A stretch of 64,000 bases of DNA from Bugulina stolonifera (lineage: Eukaryota; Bryozoa; Gymnolaemata; Cheilostomatida; Bugulidae): contig OW285196.1 in assembly GCA_935421135.1 (NCBI GenBank), positions 3,763,001 through 3,827,000 on the forward strand, read 5' to 3'. A model generated the notes under the pieces. It worked only from the letters and a program-made list of their open reading frames with translations, was not told the DNA's origin and did not search any database. Below, in pieces: positions 45,294 through 56,556 of the stretch (the stretch's first letter is position 1; each line of letters begins with the position of its first letter). The position numbers and the translations under genes are program-made.

Positions 45294-47197
45294 GGAATCA
45301 CTACACATTATTTTGTACATGGAATTATACAGTCTATGACACTGCCTTTATGTGTACAAGTGTCACATGGCATGCCATTGATACAATGTACAATGTACCA
45401 TAATGATAATACAAATTTAATAGTAATAAGCCAATATATAGAGACACACATGCAATATATTTTATTTACATGTACATGTAAATGTAGTTATTCTTTGTCT
45501 ATCATGTGTACATACATAATATATCCATCTACAGTATGCTAATAAATACATGTATGATTTTATTTTTCAATATTACATGCATACCTAAACACAAAGGTAT
45601 GCCTACATTGTGTTCAGGCTGTTTTCTTAATAGCATTACTCAAGTAATTCATTACTTTTATGATAATCAACACAACTTTTCACTGGATTTTACTTCCTTT
45701 TTGTCCATTGAGAGAAACAAGAATAGACCTGGTATTATAGCAGTGCACATTAAGACTGAGGTTCATTAATGGTGGGTGGGGCTACTGGGTTAGAACAAAG
45801 GGAAGTTCCTCTGCTCCAATTTTAACAAAGAACAAAGGCTATTCTAGTGTTCACTCTTACACACCCAGTCATATACATCTCATGTAAGTATACATGTACA
45901 TGTAAATATAGTTGCTGCCCTCATGAGCACACATGGTAACAATTCAAACAAAATTTTTTCCAATAAATTCTACATTGGATGTTATTCTGATTTGCAGCAT
46001 GGTTGTTAGTGGAAAGCTTATCAAGTATTTTGTGATACACAAGCAGGAGGGATTATAGGCAAAAGCTGAAAAAGCACGATGCAATAGAGCAAGGAGTTAT
46101 CTTCTCCATAATAATAGTTACACAACTTACTCCCAACTTCAAAGCTACAAACATAATAATATGAGCAGAAAATGTTAACTCAGTTTTTAATTTTTATCAA
46201 TGTTATAGTAGGGATATTACGTAATGAGACAATATACTGTAGGTATGTAAAGCAAACTGTTAAATAACATTCCTAGACATTAAAAATCACTTTTTGTAAC
46301 AAAAAATTTGTGAGTTTACAACTTGGTTAGCCAATACATACTACCTGTTTATCTAATGAATAACTTACCTGGTGCCTAACCTGTGATACTTACATGTATG
46401 TAGTATTATAATTGCTAACATCTGCTTTATTAAGTGATCACCATATGTTTTATAAAAGCAGTCATGAATACTTTATATTACATACACTGTCATAATTGTG
46501 TGACAGAGTTGAGATAATCAAAGAAAATATGTGTGAGTTGACATTAAAGTAGGTGGAGATAAATCCTACTGTGTAACATTGTAGGTATTTTAGATAATTA
46601 TTTTTTGCAATTTAGCATCTATTAACTACTCTCAAAATAGTTTAGATGTGTTTATGTAAAGCCATTAAGTAATATAGTTGATTTGTAGAAAAAATTCTAA
46701 AGTTTTCAGTACAGCTTTAAGCATGTTGCACTGCGTAAGCAAATCATTCAAACGTATCAGAATACAATATCCAGTCATGTGACAACTCTGGTTGCCATAT
46801 TCACAACAGCTCGTGACTCGAATTTACAACAAAAGACTATTCAAAGCGATATAGCACCCAAATAAATCTAATTGAATAGCTGCATTTGCAGGTCATGTGG
46901 TAGCAGCCCACATAGTGGCCATCATGTGATCTTATACAAGTGAAAATACAAAGCAAACAGATTATAATAGTGTGATAGTAAATCAATAGACAGGGTATTG
47001 TTTCTATTTGCATTTACAAAGTGGTATTATGTTCTATCGTGCATTTGTGGGTCAGAGTATTTACTATAATGTATTATATATATATGTGTGTAAGCTGTCA
47101 AACAACTGCATGCAAACCTAGCAACGCACAGTGTGCAAGTAAACACTCAGACGTTTTTCAAGTTGGCTAGCTCAAGACAGAAGTTCGAGCAGCAGAA
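45294..47197. other. host DNA between genes D and E
   Basis: AT-rich and non-coding, with TACATG runs near 45470. It contains the decayed TTAA element at 46190-46722. A TATATATATATG run near 47076-47088 may be the gene E promoter. Confidence 0.4.
46190..46722. mobile_element. decayed copy of the TTAA element
   Basis: Aligns with 19150-19706 (gagttgagataatcaaagaa, aggtggagataa, tagcatctattaactact, ttttcagtacag). The left terminus is not recognisable and the right one is shortened. Confidence 0.65.
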
Positions 47198-49535
47198 ATG
47201 AATTCATCTGTCATTCTAACTATCTTCCTATTGGGTAAGTAGCATGGCAAGGAAACAGGTGCTCCAAACAAATATTCATAATATGAGCATAAGATATGAC
47301 AAATAGGTAGCAGTTTTGGTGTCAAACCCACATGTATATTGCTAGAAATTTCTCCATCTGTTAGTCTTGTATTTCATAGCAACTTTCTGGTTGCAGTTTG
47401 AGTAAATACAGTATTTGCAAGTCTCTTCTCCCAATACTTGTCATGTATTTAAAAATTGTATTTAAACAAACCGCTGGTTGTGACGCTAGGAAGCCTATAT
47501 AGTAATATCTTCTGCTTGCAACTGATCAAATCTTCCACAATGCAGTTAGATAATGGCAAGTTAGCAGAGACAGCTCAAGTATAGACATTATATTAAGCAG
47601 TTTTCACACTGAGATCATAGGAAAAGGTAAAGACATGGGAACTCATTGAATGGCAATATATTATATATTTTTAATTATTCTAACCCTTTTCTATACATGT
47701 TGAAGTTTGTGTACCTCAGCTCCATTGTCTAATGTTCATGTCTACTAATCAGTGGTCAAAATTATAGCTTGCAATAACACCATAACAAGAACGTCCTATA
47801 CTTCAAATAGGTTGCGTTGCGACGTATGTGACTGCCACCAGGTGTTACGTCTGCAAGTCAGAAGAGGACAGTTCATGCTTGGACAAGTACACCCCTTCCT
47901 CTTCTCATGAGTATGACTGTTCCCTGACAAGTAATGAAGAGGGTTGCTCTAAGACATCCTCAACAGGAAAGTTCTTATCTATGAAATTTCACACAGGTAA
48001 GTATGTTTCACAATCATACTCTGCTATTTATGATTATACATCTACTGTTGTAGTTTCACTGCTCTTTGGAATTATAAATATTATATAATAATAACATCCG
48101 TGGCGCCAAGCACAATTCTTTAACGTGGCTGCCCACTTGCAGAGCTAGTCGCTGGGCCACCATGGCTGCATGAGCTAGATATTATTATAGTTCGATATGG
48201 CACAGAGAGAAAACTATCTTCGGTGCGAAAACTTCTAGGTCATTGGTGGGACTCGAACCCACGTCAGTGCAGATAACTTGCGTCATTGCTGCAAGACGAG
48301 AGTGACCAGCGCTAGACCACTCGGCCACCAACATTATGTTTACAATTTGTAGAAAATATAAATATCATAAAAATAAATGTTTATAATTCCAATAAACAGT
48401 AAAATCTAGGTAGGCTATAATTATTTTCTTATAAAACATCTAGCTCAGTATTGTCACTTTCAACATGCTTAGAAGTTTGATCATAGAATTACAAGGAAAA
48501 CTTATTGTTGTAATTTGTTGTAATTTAATGCTGAACGGTAGGTACACATTACATGACTGTATTACTAGCTGATGTAACTTCTCATCTTTTTAAAGTTGAG
48601 CGAAAGTGTGATACCCAGTACAATAATGGGATATGTGAGAAACCGTTCAAATTTGATTTGGAAATTGCGGGACTGACAGACGTAAAGGCAAAGGAGTGTT
48701 CATGTGATGGAGACCTGTGCAACCAAGCACCTGCCACTACCTGCTCATTTATTTCACTTATAGCTCTTACACTGACAACCTGTAAGTTCTTGCCATTATC
48801 TTATTAACTATTATTTGTATTATGAGTTTTATTCACATGATTTAAGGGAAAACAGTATCGCCTGGTGAACTAGCGCAGATGGTTCAGCAGACAATTTTAG
48901 TTCTGAAGACCAGTGTCTGCAAATTACAATGCAGCTTTGTCTAAAGAAAATCCCACAGCGAGCTTTTCTTCTTTCATTGTAATATTGCTGATGAGGACCC
49001 AAACACTGAAATTCTCTTGTACCCACCCTAACCAGCACAGAGAAGGTCCAACTCTTGTATAAGAAAAGATACAGTGTAGTTAACGATAGGTCAAGATATC
49101 CTGTAGTCCCAGTAAATGGGCTGGTAGCAGAAATAGAAAAAGGTCTAGCATACCTACCTAAGGCATTCAACAACCTCCAGGCTACTCTGCTCCTTTTATA
49201 GCAGCTAAAATTCTTGTCCCTCTGTGGGGACTATAATATGCAATGTATATCTAAACTCTCATTGCTCTGCTAGTAACTGACTAGCAGTTAGTAGTGTGTG
49301 GTATTGCTGCCTCGTTGTCAATCCTATTGCCTAGTTCATTTACCTGTAGATTGTTTGTTGCTGCTACATGTAGGATACTCAACTAATATAGCAGGTCAGC
49401 AACCCACGTGTACAGTTGAAATGGGTCAATAAACAGCTAATACTGCTTTTATTTATCTGGTTGCTATGACACCTAGACTAAGGTTGAAATTATTCTCTTG
49501 TAGACTTCCTTGCACAGACGCTGATCAGACATTAG
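47198..49535 (+). CDS. Ly6/uPAR-type three-finger protein, gene E
   Basis: Exons at 47198-47234, 47811-47996, 48596-48781 and 49504-49535 join in phase with GT-AG introns. Exon 1 is again 37 nt (signal peptide M-NSSVILTIFLLG) and exon 2 again 186 nt. The domain starts TRCYVCKSEEDSSCLD and ends CSCDGDLCNQAPATT with a hydrophobic tail, and exon 4 adds YFLAQTLIRH. It is the most diverged of the five paralogues and its exon 4 differs from the YLMK type of C and D. A secreted or GPI-anchored surface protein is expected. Confidence 0.8.
48240..48340 (-). mobile_element. tRNA-like SINE head in intron 2 of gene E
   Basis: On the minus strand: A box GGCCGAGTGGTCTAGCGC and a perfect T-arm GTGGGTTCGAGTCCCAC. 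The acceptor arm and the distance between boxes do not fit a functional tRNA. The flanking 48090-48240 looks like part of the same repeat. Confidence 0.5.
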
Positions 49536-52500
49536 AGATCAAGGATCTCTTCTGGCTATCAGTTACAATCTTGAGCTTCTAGACCACCCATGTATCTGCT
49601 ATCTGGAAGAAGGACTATGTACAAATGTACATGTAGTTCCTGTATCATCTTGTCTACTTATCAATCCAGCCAGTGTACCTATTAGCCTATGTTCAACGTA
49701 TTTGTACCCATTTGTGTACATCTCCCACCAACATTGATATATGCCCATGCACAAGATTGTGACTGGCTGTACTCACAAATTGGACAATTATTTATGATGT
49801 ATGGGTCAACTGAGGACATATTTTTTCTAAATGTGTTTTATTTTTGTACAAATAATATTGCTGTTGCAGTCTTGTAATGATTTTTGTGTAAAGAGTAGCA
49901 GAATGAATACTTGCATTGTAATTTATGAAGAAAATAAAGTGTAGATGTTCTTCAATCAATATTTGATAAATTAAACTCCGTGCTTTCTTATATGCTACTG
50001 CAACACTAGAGGGGAAGTTGTCATGACATGATACTAGCTGGCTGCTAACGACCACAACTGATGACCGTTGACCACTGATGCAAACAGCCGAGGCCCAACA
50101 AATTGACTTCAGTCATATATTATTTCTTTCTTTTATCATCCGTGCTACAGAATTATGATATTGGTAGACATATGAACACACTGTGCTCTGTGTGATATTT
50201 CGATGGATTTAGTCTCATTCTCAGGTGTTAGACAATCAATAATCAAGAGCAATCAGTGATTACTATGCCTCCTGGGCAATGTAAATTTTATTTTAATCTT
50301 GTGAATTGTCTGGCCCGATTGCTGTTCAGTCCAGGCCACTGTGCCTCCCCTAGGGGGCAGGATTAAAACCAGAGACGCAGATAGCATGCAAGCTTAGCTA
50401 TACATGGTAATTTCATTACCATAACATTGCGGAAGCCAGAACCTTAGATATACATTTAACTAGGCATTATTTTTATGTGTGGGTATAACCACCATAGCAT
50501 AGCTTTACCCTCAGCAAAAGCAACACTTCATGACTGTATTATACAAATAGGAGAATATGACAATACAATGATAACCTGTGTACCAGTAGACAATGAATGT
50601 TTCACCAATACTATACATCAATGCTGGTTGAGACCATGTGACCATAGACATATCAATACAGATATTGATTATTGGTAATAAACCAGGTAACAGCACGCCA
50701 TGCAATGTATATAATTATATAAGGTAGAAAGCTCATAACAGAGTTAATAGTTATTCAACATGGCAAGTTTATCAGCCCTGAGCTATTCCCATGAGGCAAC
50801 TTAGCCACACGCCAGTTGCTAGCAATGGCGCGTAGCCAAAGAGAAATAGAGAAAAAACAATTGATAATATATTTTTGCTGCAAAAGAGTTAGAGCAATTG
50901 AACAAAAGATTTTGAATCTCCAATTATTATACAGGCCTACACCTAACAAAAAAATAAATAGGTGCGTCACCTTATCAGAAAGGTGTATTTACATGTAGAT
51001 ATACATGCAGCCGGTATGTAGAGCCCAACATCAGATTTAGAGTACACTAGATTAACACTGACTCGTCTTCAGACTCATTGATGGCCAAACTTTGTCATCT
51101 GCTTTAAACTGACTGCTTTATAAATGTAGTAGGTGCGTGTTACATGTAGGTGTTACAGATACATGATATAGGTATACGTTACATGTTAATACGTTACATG
51201 TTAATACGTTGTACATGTGTTACATATGTGCTACATATGTGTGTCACATGTGTTATACATATGTGTGTCACATATGTGTTATATGGTAGGTGCTACATAT
51301 ACATATACATGTACGTGTTGCATGTCTGTGTTGCATGAAACTTCATTTATATACAAAAAAAGCTATTACACATACAAGTATGTACAAACTAACCAAGTTA
51401 TTGAACACAATGTGCTGCGTGAAAACAAGCAATTACAATGTAAATGTATCTCCATTGAAGTTTTGTTCACTAGATGCCATTTGAGTCAGTTAGGCCTTTT
51501 GTCATGGTGACACAATTGAGTACTGAGCTAGTGTGCTACATTATAAATTGCTAGTCAGTGCACAGCATAAAGTGTAGCTAGTTTTATAACATTCTGTTAC
51601 TACATAAAACATTAGAGACCAAGTCTTACGCTGTACACTGTACTGTGTATTACTCTAACGAAATCTACTTGTAGTTGTCCTCTCTCTGTATTGAACCAAA
51701 TAGAGAGAAGACAACTTTATACATTCTCAATTAGGTTTTGACTTATTTCATACTTTCATTAGTTGGGTTGCAGTTAAAGTATAAAACAACTGGAAAATAT
51801 GAGTAACATGCAATTATTTTACTATGATAAGCAACATCATCTGTAAATTCACAAGAATGAACCATCAGAATTAGATGTTTCGCTAATGATTTTATAGAAA
51901 AAAAAAATAGCAACTTGTTGCAAAAATGTAACCAGCACTTCCAACCTACATTATATTTCTTGGTGAACAACCAGAGTATATAATTCAAGCAAACAATACT
52001 TTTACAGTGCTAGTCTTCGCCCTCCATTAAACAATGATTTGGAATTTAAGCTAAAATACAACCATTAAAATAGTAGTGTCATGAATGTTATGGAAAGACA
52101 CACTATTTGAAAGCACCAATTTAACACAGAAGTAGTCTAACAATTTTTGCTTGCAACAAGATTAGCCTGGATTTCAAGTCTGCGAAATACATGTACATGT
52201 ATGTACATGTGCATATGGGTAGGTGCCTCCACCCATATGTAACATAATATGCAGGTTACTATCTAGTTGCACCTCAGTCTATGTTCCCAACATATTATAT
52301 TCATTTCCCTGTATGCATACTAGCACACAGGTACATGTGAATATACAATGTCACAGCTTCAGTAGTTCTGACTACACAACATTGTGTTGTGTTTAACAAT
52401 TTTGTCACAGGACTATGTATATAATACTAATATATTATATACAATGTATTATGATTGTGTAATATATATGTATATTATAATGGCCAGGTGGAGGTACAAA
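49536..52500. other. host DNA between gene E and element 3
   Basis: No convincing gene. A 57-codon frame at 50825-50998 (MARSQREIEKKQ...) is basic but unrecognised. A simple repeat of acatgt/acatatgtg words fills about 51130-51340. A stem-loop of the type found after the Ly6 genes is at 51673-51716. Confidence 0.4.
51673..51716. repeat. stem-loop, near-perfect member of the GTTGTCTTC family
   Basis: The arms AGTTGTCCTCTCTCT (51673-51687) and AGAGAGAAGACAACT (51702-51716) pair with a single mismatch over 15 bp. This is the cleanest copy of the inverted repeat seen after genes B, C and D. Confidence 0.7.
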
Positions 52501-52506
52501 CATAAC

Positions 52507-53160
52507 AGTAGTATAGTCAGTGCACTTCTAGACAGACACGCACTCATTGACCCCTGTTTTCAACCAATCACAAGCCGGTATTTCCGATTTCAACCAATCA
52601 CAGAAGAGCACAAAAATTTTGCACACGACCTTGCCAAGGTCACCCCAAAATCCCCCCTTCTGATTGGTCGAAAAAACATTTGCACACTTGACCCCGAACC
52701 CGGCCACGACCCCTTCCCTCCCTCCTTCCCGCCCTCCTCCCCCTCCCCCACCTCCCACTCCTCCCCCACTCCCCGCCACCGCCCTCGTCCCGTCCGCGCC
52801 ACCGCCGCCACCGCCGCCCTCACCGCCGCCGTCGCCGCCGCCACCACCGCCCTCACCGCCGCCGCCGCCACCGCCGCCACCACCGCCACCGCCGCCACCG
52901 CCGCCACCGCCGCCACCACCACCGCCGCCGCCGCCGCCACCGCCGCCATCACCGTCATCACCGTCATCACCGCCACCCCTCCTCCACCGCCGCCCACCCT
53001 CCCCCCGCAACCCCCACTCACCCGAACGACCGATCGTTTGAGGCGGTCAAGCCGCGTCCGTCCACGTTGCGTGCGGCGCCGACCGTACACGTGGAGGCGA
53101 CGCCGGTGCCCCGTATCCACCGGGCCAAGCGACTAGGCAGCGGCCCGCCGCCCATTCCGA
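52507..53160 (+). repeat. left terminal region of element 3 (TIR-like)
   Basis: It begins like the TIRs of elements 1 and 2 and shares with element 1 the CCAATCACA boxes and the inverted repeat GACCTTGcCAAGGTC (52627-52641). From about 52690 it is C-rich, then a triplet array, then a GC-rich part up to the promoter. No inverted partner lies in the window. Confidence 0.65.
52798..52975. repeat. CACCGC/GCC triplet array
   Basis: Runs of CCGCCACCGCCGCCACC with few interruptions, open in several frames on both strands. The translations are pure Pro, Ala/Thr or Gly tracts and are not called as genes. Confidence 0.85.
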
Positions 53161-53178
53161 GTTCCACTGGGGTGGGAC

Positions 53179-53186
53179 TATAAAAG
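53179..53186 (+). promoter_or_regulatory. TATA box at the head of the element 3 gene cluster
   Basis: TATAAAAG in ggacTATAAAAGataag, 54 nt before the ATG at 53240. It marks the probable start of rightward transcription. Confidence 0.7.
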
Positions 53187-53239
53187 ATAAGTTTGACTGA
53201 TGATAGTATTAATACAAAGAAGACTTAGTCATAGCAAAC

Positions 53240-54544
53240 ATGTCTTTTCTCACCAAAGGAGCGGCGGGGAGATATGTACTTTTAAAGGAAGTCCTCCCGA
53301 AGTCTGTATGGGATTATATGATCAAAAGTAATATCGAAGAAACGAATAGTCCATGGATGTGGTATTGGGTTGACAGACTCGCTCATAATTCCTTAGTGGT
53401 AGAGCTTGCCATCTATTTTAGAACACTTTCACTCTCTATGAATATCCCTTTTAAGATAGGAGAGGAAAAGTTGAGGAAAATGGCACTTTGTTATGAAGAC
53501 TTAACAGGAGCTAGGTCAAGATTTTCATCTATGGTAGAAACAAAAAACGCATCCGTTTCTTCTCCCTTACTCCTTCTTAGGAATGCGGAGTTGTCAACCT
53601 GGTGTAGAGTGGAGGTTGAGAAGATTATTGAAGATAGAAACTGGGATGAAACTGGTGTGGGAGCGGAGGCCACTTTTAACACTCACTTCTTACTATATCT
53701 GGATAATGAACCTGGTGGGGAAGGTTCAAAGAATGAACTCTATCATAGAGTATTGAACATATTAAAGGATGGGGCAAGAAGATGTCGCTTTGAGGATGGG
53801 AAGGAGAAATCGCGAGCGAAGAGGAGTTACAATGAAGAAAGCATCCCTGGTTTAATTCTTAGTAGAGGTAATACGCTATATGCAGGGCGATTGTTTGGAG
53901 AACTAGATCCATCCAAAAATGGGTTAGAGGTGATAAGAAGCCCTTCACCAGGAGATGCTAGATTAGAGGTGAGAGAGACTTCTACAGGAGAGACTAACCA
54001 GGTTATGATAGAAGAGGTTGAAATGTGTGACATTGGAGAAGTAGATTCATCCAAAAACGGGTTAGAGGAGATAAGAAGCCCTTCACCAGGAGAAGCTAGG
54101 GTGGAAGTGAGAGAGACTTCTACAGGAGAGCAAACTCATGTAGAAACTAAAGAAGAGGTTGAAATGTGTGACAAAAGGGAACAAGAGATTAGAAAGATAG
54201 AACAAGAATTGGCACTAAAGAAAGTGGAATTGGCAGGAGCACTGGGGTGGAAAGAAGCACTAGAGATGCAACAGAGAATTGATGCAAGAAAAGAGAGAAG
54301 AACAAATCGCATTGCCTTCTTAGAAAAAAAGTTAACAGAGGAAAGAATGGAAAAAGAGAGGTTAATGATGGAAATCGAGCGTTTGCAAAAAGAAGAAGAA
54401 GAAGAAAAAATGGATAGTGTATCAATTATTGATCACATAATTCCCCACCTGGCTAACAACCTAGATGATAATGATGCAAAAGCAGAAGGGGAAGATAGTA
54501 AACTGCCACAGTGGGTTCCAACAGGAGAAAGTAATGATGAATAA
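53240..54544 (+). CDS. 434-aa protein of unknown function with tandem repeat and coiled coil
   Basis: First gene of element 3, behind the TATA box. Residues 1-200 are a compact, Trp- and Leu-rich domain (SPWMWYWVDRLAHNSL) that I do not recognise. Residues of about 222-310 are two copies of a 45-50-residue repeat (SKNGLEVIRSPSPGDARLEV / SKNGLEEIRSPSPGEARVEV). Residues of about 312-395 are a long charged coiled coil (EQEIRKIEQELALKK...ERLMMEIERLQKEEEEE), and the end is acidic. No counterpart exists in element 1, where a minisatellite lies instead. A structural or replication role cannot be told apart from sequence. Confidence 0.75.
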   Translation: MSFLTKGAAGRYVLLKEVLPKSVWDYMIKSNIEETNSPWMWYWVDRLAHNSLVVELAIYFRTLSLSMNIPFKIGEEKLRKMALCYEDLTGARSRFSSMVETKNASVSSPLLLLRNAELSTWCRVEVEKIIEDRNWDETGVGAEATFNTHFLLYLDNEPGGEGSKNELYHRVLNILKDGARRCRFEDGKEKSRAKRSYNEESIPGLILSRGNTLYAGRLFGELDPSKNGLEVIRSPSPGDARLEVRETSTGETNQVMIEEVEMCDIGEVDSSKNGLEEIRSPSPGEARVEVRETSTGEQTHVETKEEVEMCDKREQEIRKIEQELALKKVELAGALGWKEALEMQQRIDARKERRTNRIAFLEKKLTEERMEKERLMMEIERLQKEEEEEKMDSVSIIDHIIPHLANNLDDNDAKAEGEDSKLPQWVPTGESNDE

Positions 54545-54584
54545 AAGTGTATAGATTCCAATCGTTCTCTCAAACAAGGGCAAG

Positions 54585-54992
54585 ATGTCAAAGCAAGAGG
54601 TGGTATGTAGAAATGAGAATTATGAAGATGTGGCTGATGGTCTCTTAGATGAAGTAGTAGCTATCTCTGCTGAAGAGGGAAGGGAGCAAATAGGAGAGAG
54701 AAGCAACAAAAGAAAGAAGTTCACATTCTACATAATCATAATACTATTTATACTTTCTTGCTCATCTTTATCCCCATCAGTTTACACATATCTAAGTGAT
54801 AGGGAACCACCCAATGGCAAAGACAAAGGAGTACTTAAGCAAGGACACTTTTTAAAAACAAACACAACTCTATTAGCTACTCAACTGGATCAGCATGCGT
54901 CCACACCAAGAAATCGATCTTCGCTTGCAGAGTCCCTTCACAGCTCTAGTCTGTGGTCCAACAGGGAGTGGAAAAACGGAACTACTATTTAG
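54585..54992 (+). CDS. single-pass membrane protein, unknown function
   Basis: A 135-aa protein with an acidic N-terminal half, a basic patch (NKRKK) and one clear hydrophobic segment at about residues 46-70 (FTFYIIIILFILS...). A Ser/Thr-rich C-terminal part with several N-x-S/T sites follows. The layout is that of a type II membrane protein. Its 3' end overlaps the ATPase start by 98 nt in another frame, which makes the distal part less certain. No family is recognised. Confidence 0.6.
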   Translation: MSKQEVVCRNENYEDVADGLLDEVVAISAEEGREQIGERSNKRKKFTFYIIIILFILSCSSLSPSVYTYLSDREPPNGKDKGVLKQGHFLKTNTTLLATQLDQHASTPRNRSSLAESLHSSSLWSNREWKNGTTI

Positions 54993-55554
54993 TCTTATTA
55001 AGAGAGTTGATGAAATTGCTTCACCCACTCCTGTTGAAATCATTTACTGCTATGGAGTTTGGCAACGCCGCTTTGAGGATTACAAGGATAAAGTAAGGTT
55101 TCATTCAGGACTCATTGATGTAGAAATGGATATAGAGCGCGATGGGAAGAATCGCTGGCTCATCATTGATGACTTGATGGGTGAAGTCGGGGGAAAAGAG
55201 ACTACTAATGCAATCTTTACAAAGTTCAGTCACCACCTGAACATAAGCGTCTTTTTCTTACTACAGAACCTTTTCCCGAAAGATAAGAGAACAGTGTCAA
55301 TAAACTCGCAGTACTTTTTCTTGTTCAAGAACCCCAGAGACGGAATGTCTGTTACCAATCTTGCAAAGCAGGCTTTTCCTCAGAGTACAAGAGCTGTTCA
55401 AGAAGCTTTTAGTGATGCTACACGTAAGCAACACTCTTTTCTATTCTTGAATCTTCGCCAGGAAACCCCGGAGTGGGCTAGACTGATCGGTAATTTTGCT
55501 TCTGAGCACTCTCCCATGACTGTATATATCCCGAATACCCTGGAATATAAGTAG
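54895..55554 (+). CDS. FtsK/HerA-type genome-packaging ATPase
   Basis: A 219-aa protein, the usual size of Polinton and adintovirus packaging ATPases (A32-like), which pump DNA into the capsid. Walker A GPTGSGKT is at residues 21-28 and Walker B WLIIDD at 88-93. A sensor-like FFLLQNLF follows at about 120-127. It starts inside the membrane-protein frame. Element 1 has no copy, so any packaging of it would depend on a gene in trans. Confidence 0.9.
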   Translation: MRPHQEIDLRLQSPFTALVCGPTGSGKTELLFSLIKRVDEIASPTPVEIIYCYGVWQRRFEDYKDKVRFHSGLIDVEMDIERDGKNRWLIIDDLMGEVGGKETTNAIFTKFSHHLNISVFFLLQNLFPKDKRTVSINSQYFFLFKNPRDGMSVTNLAKQAFPQSTRAVQEAFSDATRKQHSFLFLNLRQETPEWARLIGNFASEHSPMTVYIPNTLEYK

Positions 55555-55586
55555 CATTCACATCTCTACTCTCTCCATAAACTGTC

Positions 55587-55985
55587 TTGGACTCGAAGAG
55601 AGCGCATCCATCATCAAGCATGAGATACATTAATTCACCCGAGTATTCTCCAAGGTTGAGGAGGAATGCCTTGAGTATATATGCACTGACGAAAGCATCT
55701 GCAACCATCAGAGATTCAACCATTGCTGAGGCTAACAAAGACCTTATACTCGCTCTTGTTGAGTGTGCTAGAAATGTATTATTAGGTAATGTTCATCTAA
55801 CTACCGCTCAGTTGAACTCTCTACGTCGACATAGAAGGGCCATTGAGGATCTCACCAACTCTCGTACTAGTGTGAGGCAGAAAAAGTTAATCCTACAACG
55901 TGGCGGATTTTTAGGTCTTCTTTTGAAGCCATTGGCAAGTTTACTCGGAGGTGTGCTTGGCGGATTAGGTGGTGGACGAAGGTGA
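55587..55985 (+). CDS. small Maverick-type protein with glycine-rich hydrophobic end
   Basis: A 132-aa protein; an internal ATG at 55620 (MRYINSPEYSP) is an alternative start. The core LVECARNVLLGNVHLTTAQL, then LRRHRRAIEDL and VRQKKLILQRGGFLGLLL, follows a pattern I associate with a small protein recurring in Maverick/adintovirus genomes. The last 20 residues are hydrophobic and Gly-rich, ending GGGRR. A minor virion or membrane-active role is possible but unproven. It is absent from element 1. Confidence 0.65.
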   Translation: MDSKRAHPSSSMRYINSPEYSPRLRRNALSIYALTKASATIRDSTIAEANKDLILALVECARNVLLGNVHLTTAQLNSLRRHRRAIEDLTNSRTSVRQKKLILQRGGFLGLLLKPLASLLGGVLGGLGGGRR

Positions 55986-55986
55986 A

Positions 55987-56556
55987 ATGAGTCTCAAGTT
56001 TTCTAAAAAGTATCTTCTTATGGATAAACATACATATGAATCAATGAATAGTAGAAACAACAAAAAAGAAGGAGAGCATCTACCCTCACTCTCTACAAAT
56101 GGGGATCTACTCCTGGCAGAAAAAAGCAGAAAAGATGTAATATCTAACCTCAAAAACTCTGATACAGACATCTACTCTCAGCTAGAGCAACATGCTCATA
56201 AAATGAATAAGTTCCTAAAAGAGTTGGAGAGATCACGCCATCCGCAGCAGGAGTTGTATAATACATTAGAGGGAATTAACACTAGGTTTAATGAAATGCA
56301 TACATGGAGACAAAGAGAAGAAGAAGCACAAGAGCGAGGGCGAGAGAAAAAAAGAGATGATGAAAAGAGGCGAAGTGGCTCAAGGTCACCACTACCACAC
56401 CCATATAGGAGAGAAACAAAACCAGAGAGGTCAGAAGCTGGCGCACGTTGGAGTGGGAAGGGTGATAATAGAAGTCCTATCAAAACTAGATCTAGGCGAA
56501 AGCTTCCTAAAACCCCTCTTGCAAGCGATAGTAAAACAGAAAGATGGATGATATAG
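55987..56556 (+). CDS. coiled-coil protein (intact copy)
   Basis: 189 residues from the ATG at 55987 (MSLKFSKKYLLMD), one base after the preceding stop; the element 1 homologue begins the same way. The middle part has Leu/Gln-rich helical stretches (YSQLEQHAHKMNKFLKELE), and the C-terminal half is Arg/Glu/Ser-rich and basic. It overlaps the integrase start by 13 nt. It may be a scaffold or minor virion protein, but the function is unknown. Confidence 0.7.
   Translation: MSLKFSKKYLLMDKHTYESMNSRNNKKEGEHLPSLSTNGDLLLAEKSRKDVISNLKNSDTDIYSQLEQHAHKMNKFLKELERSRHPQQELYNTLEGINTRFNEMHTWRQREEEAQERGREKKRDDEKRRSGSRSPLPHPYRRETKPERSEAGARWSGKGDNRSPIKTRSRRKLPKTPLASDSKTERWMI

Noticed and set aside
52528..53136. 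Proline-, alanine- and glycine-rich open frames up to 250 codons
   Set aside because: Triplet-repeat by-products in the terminal region of element 3, upstream of the TATA box.
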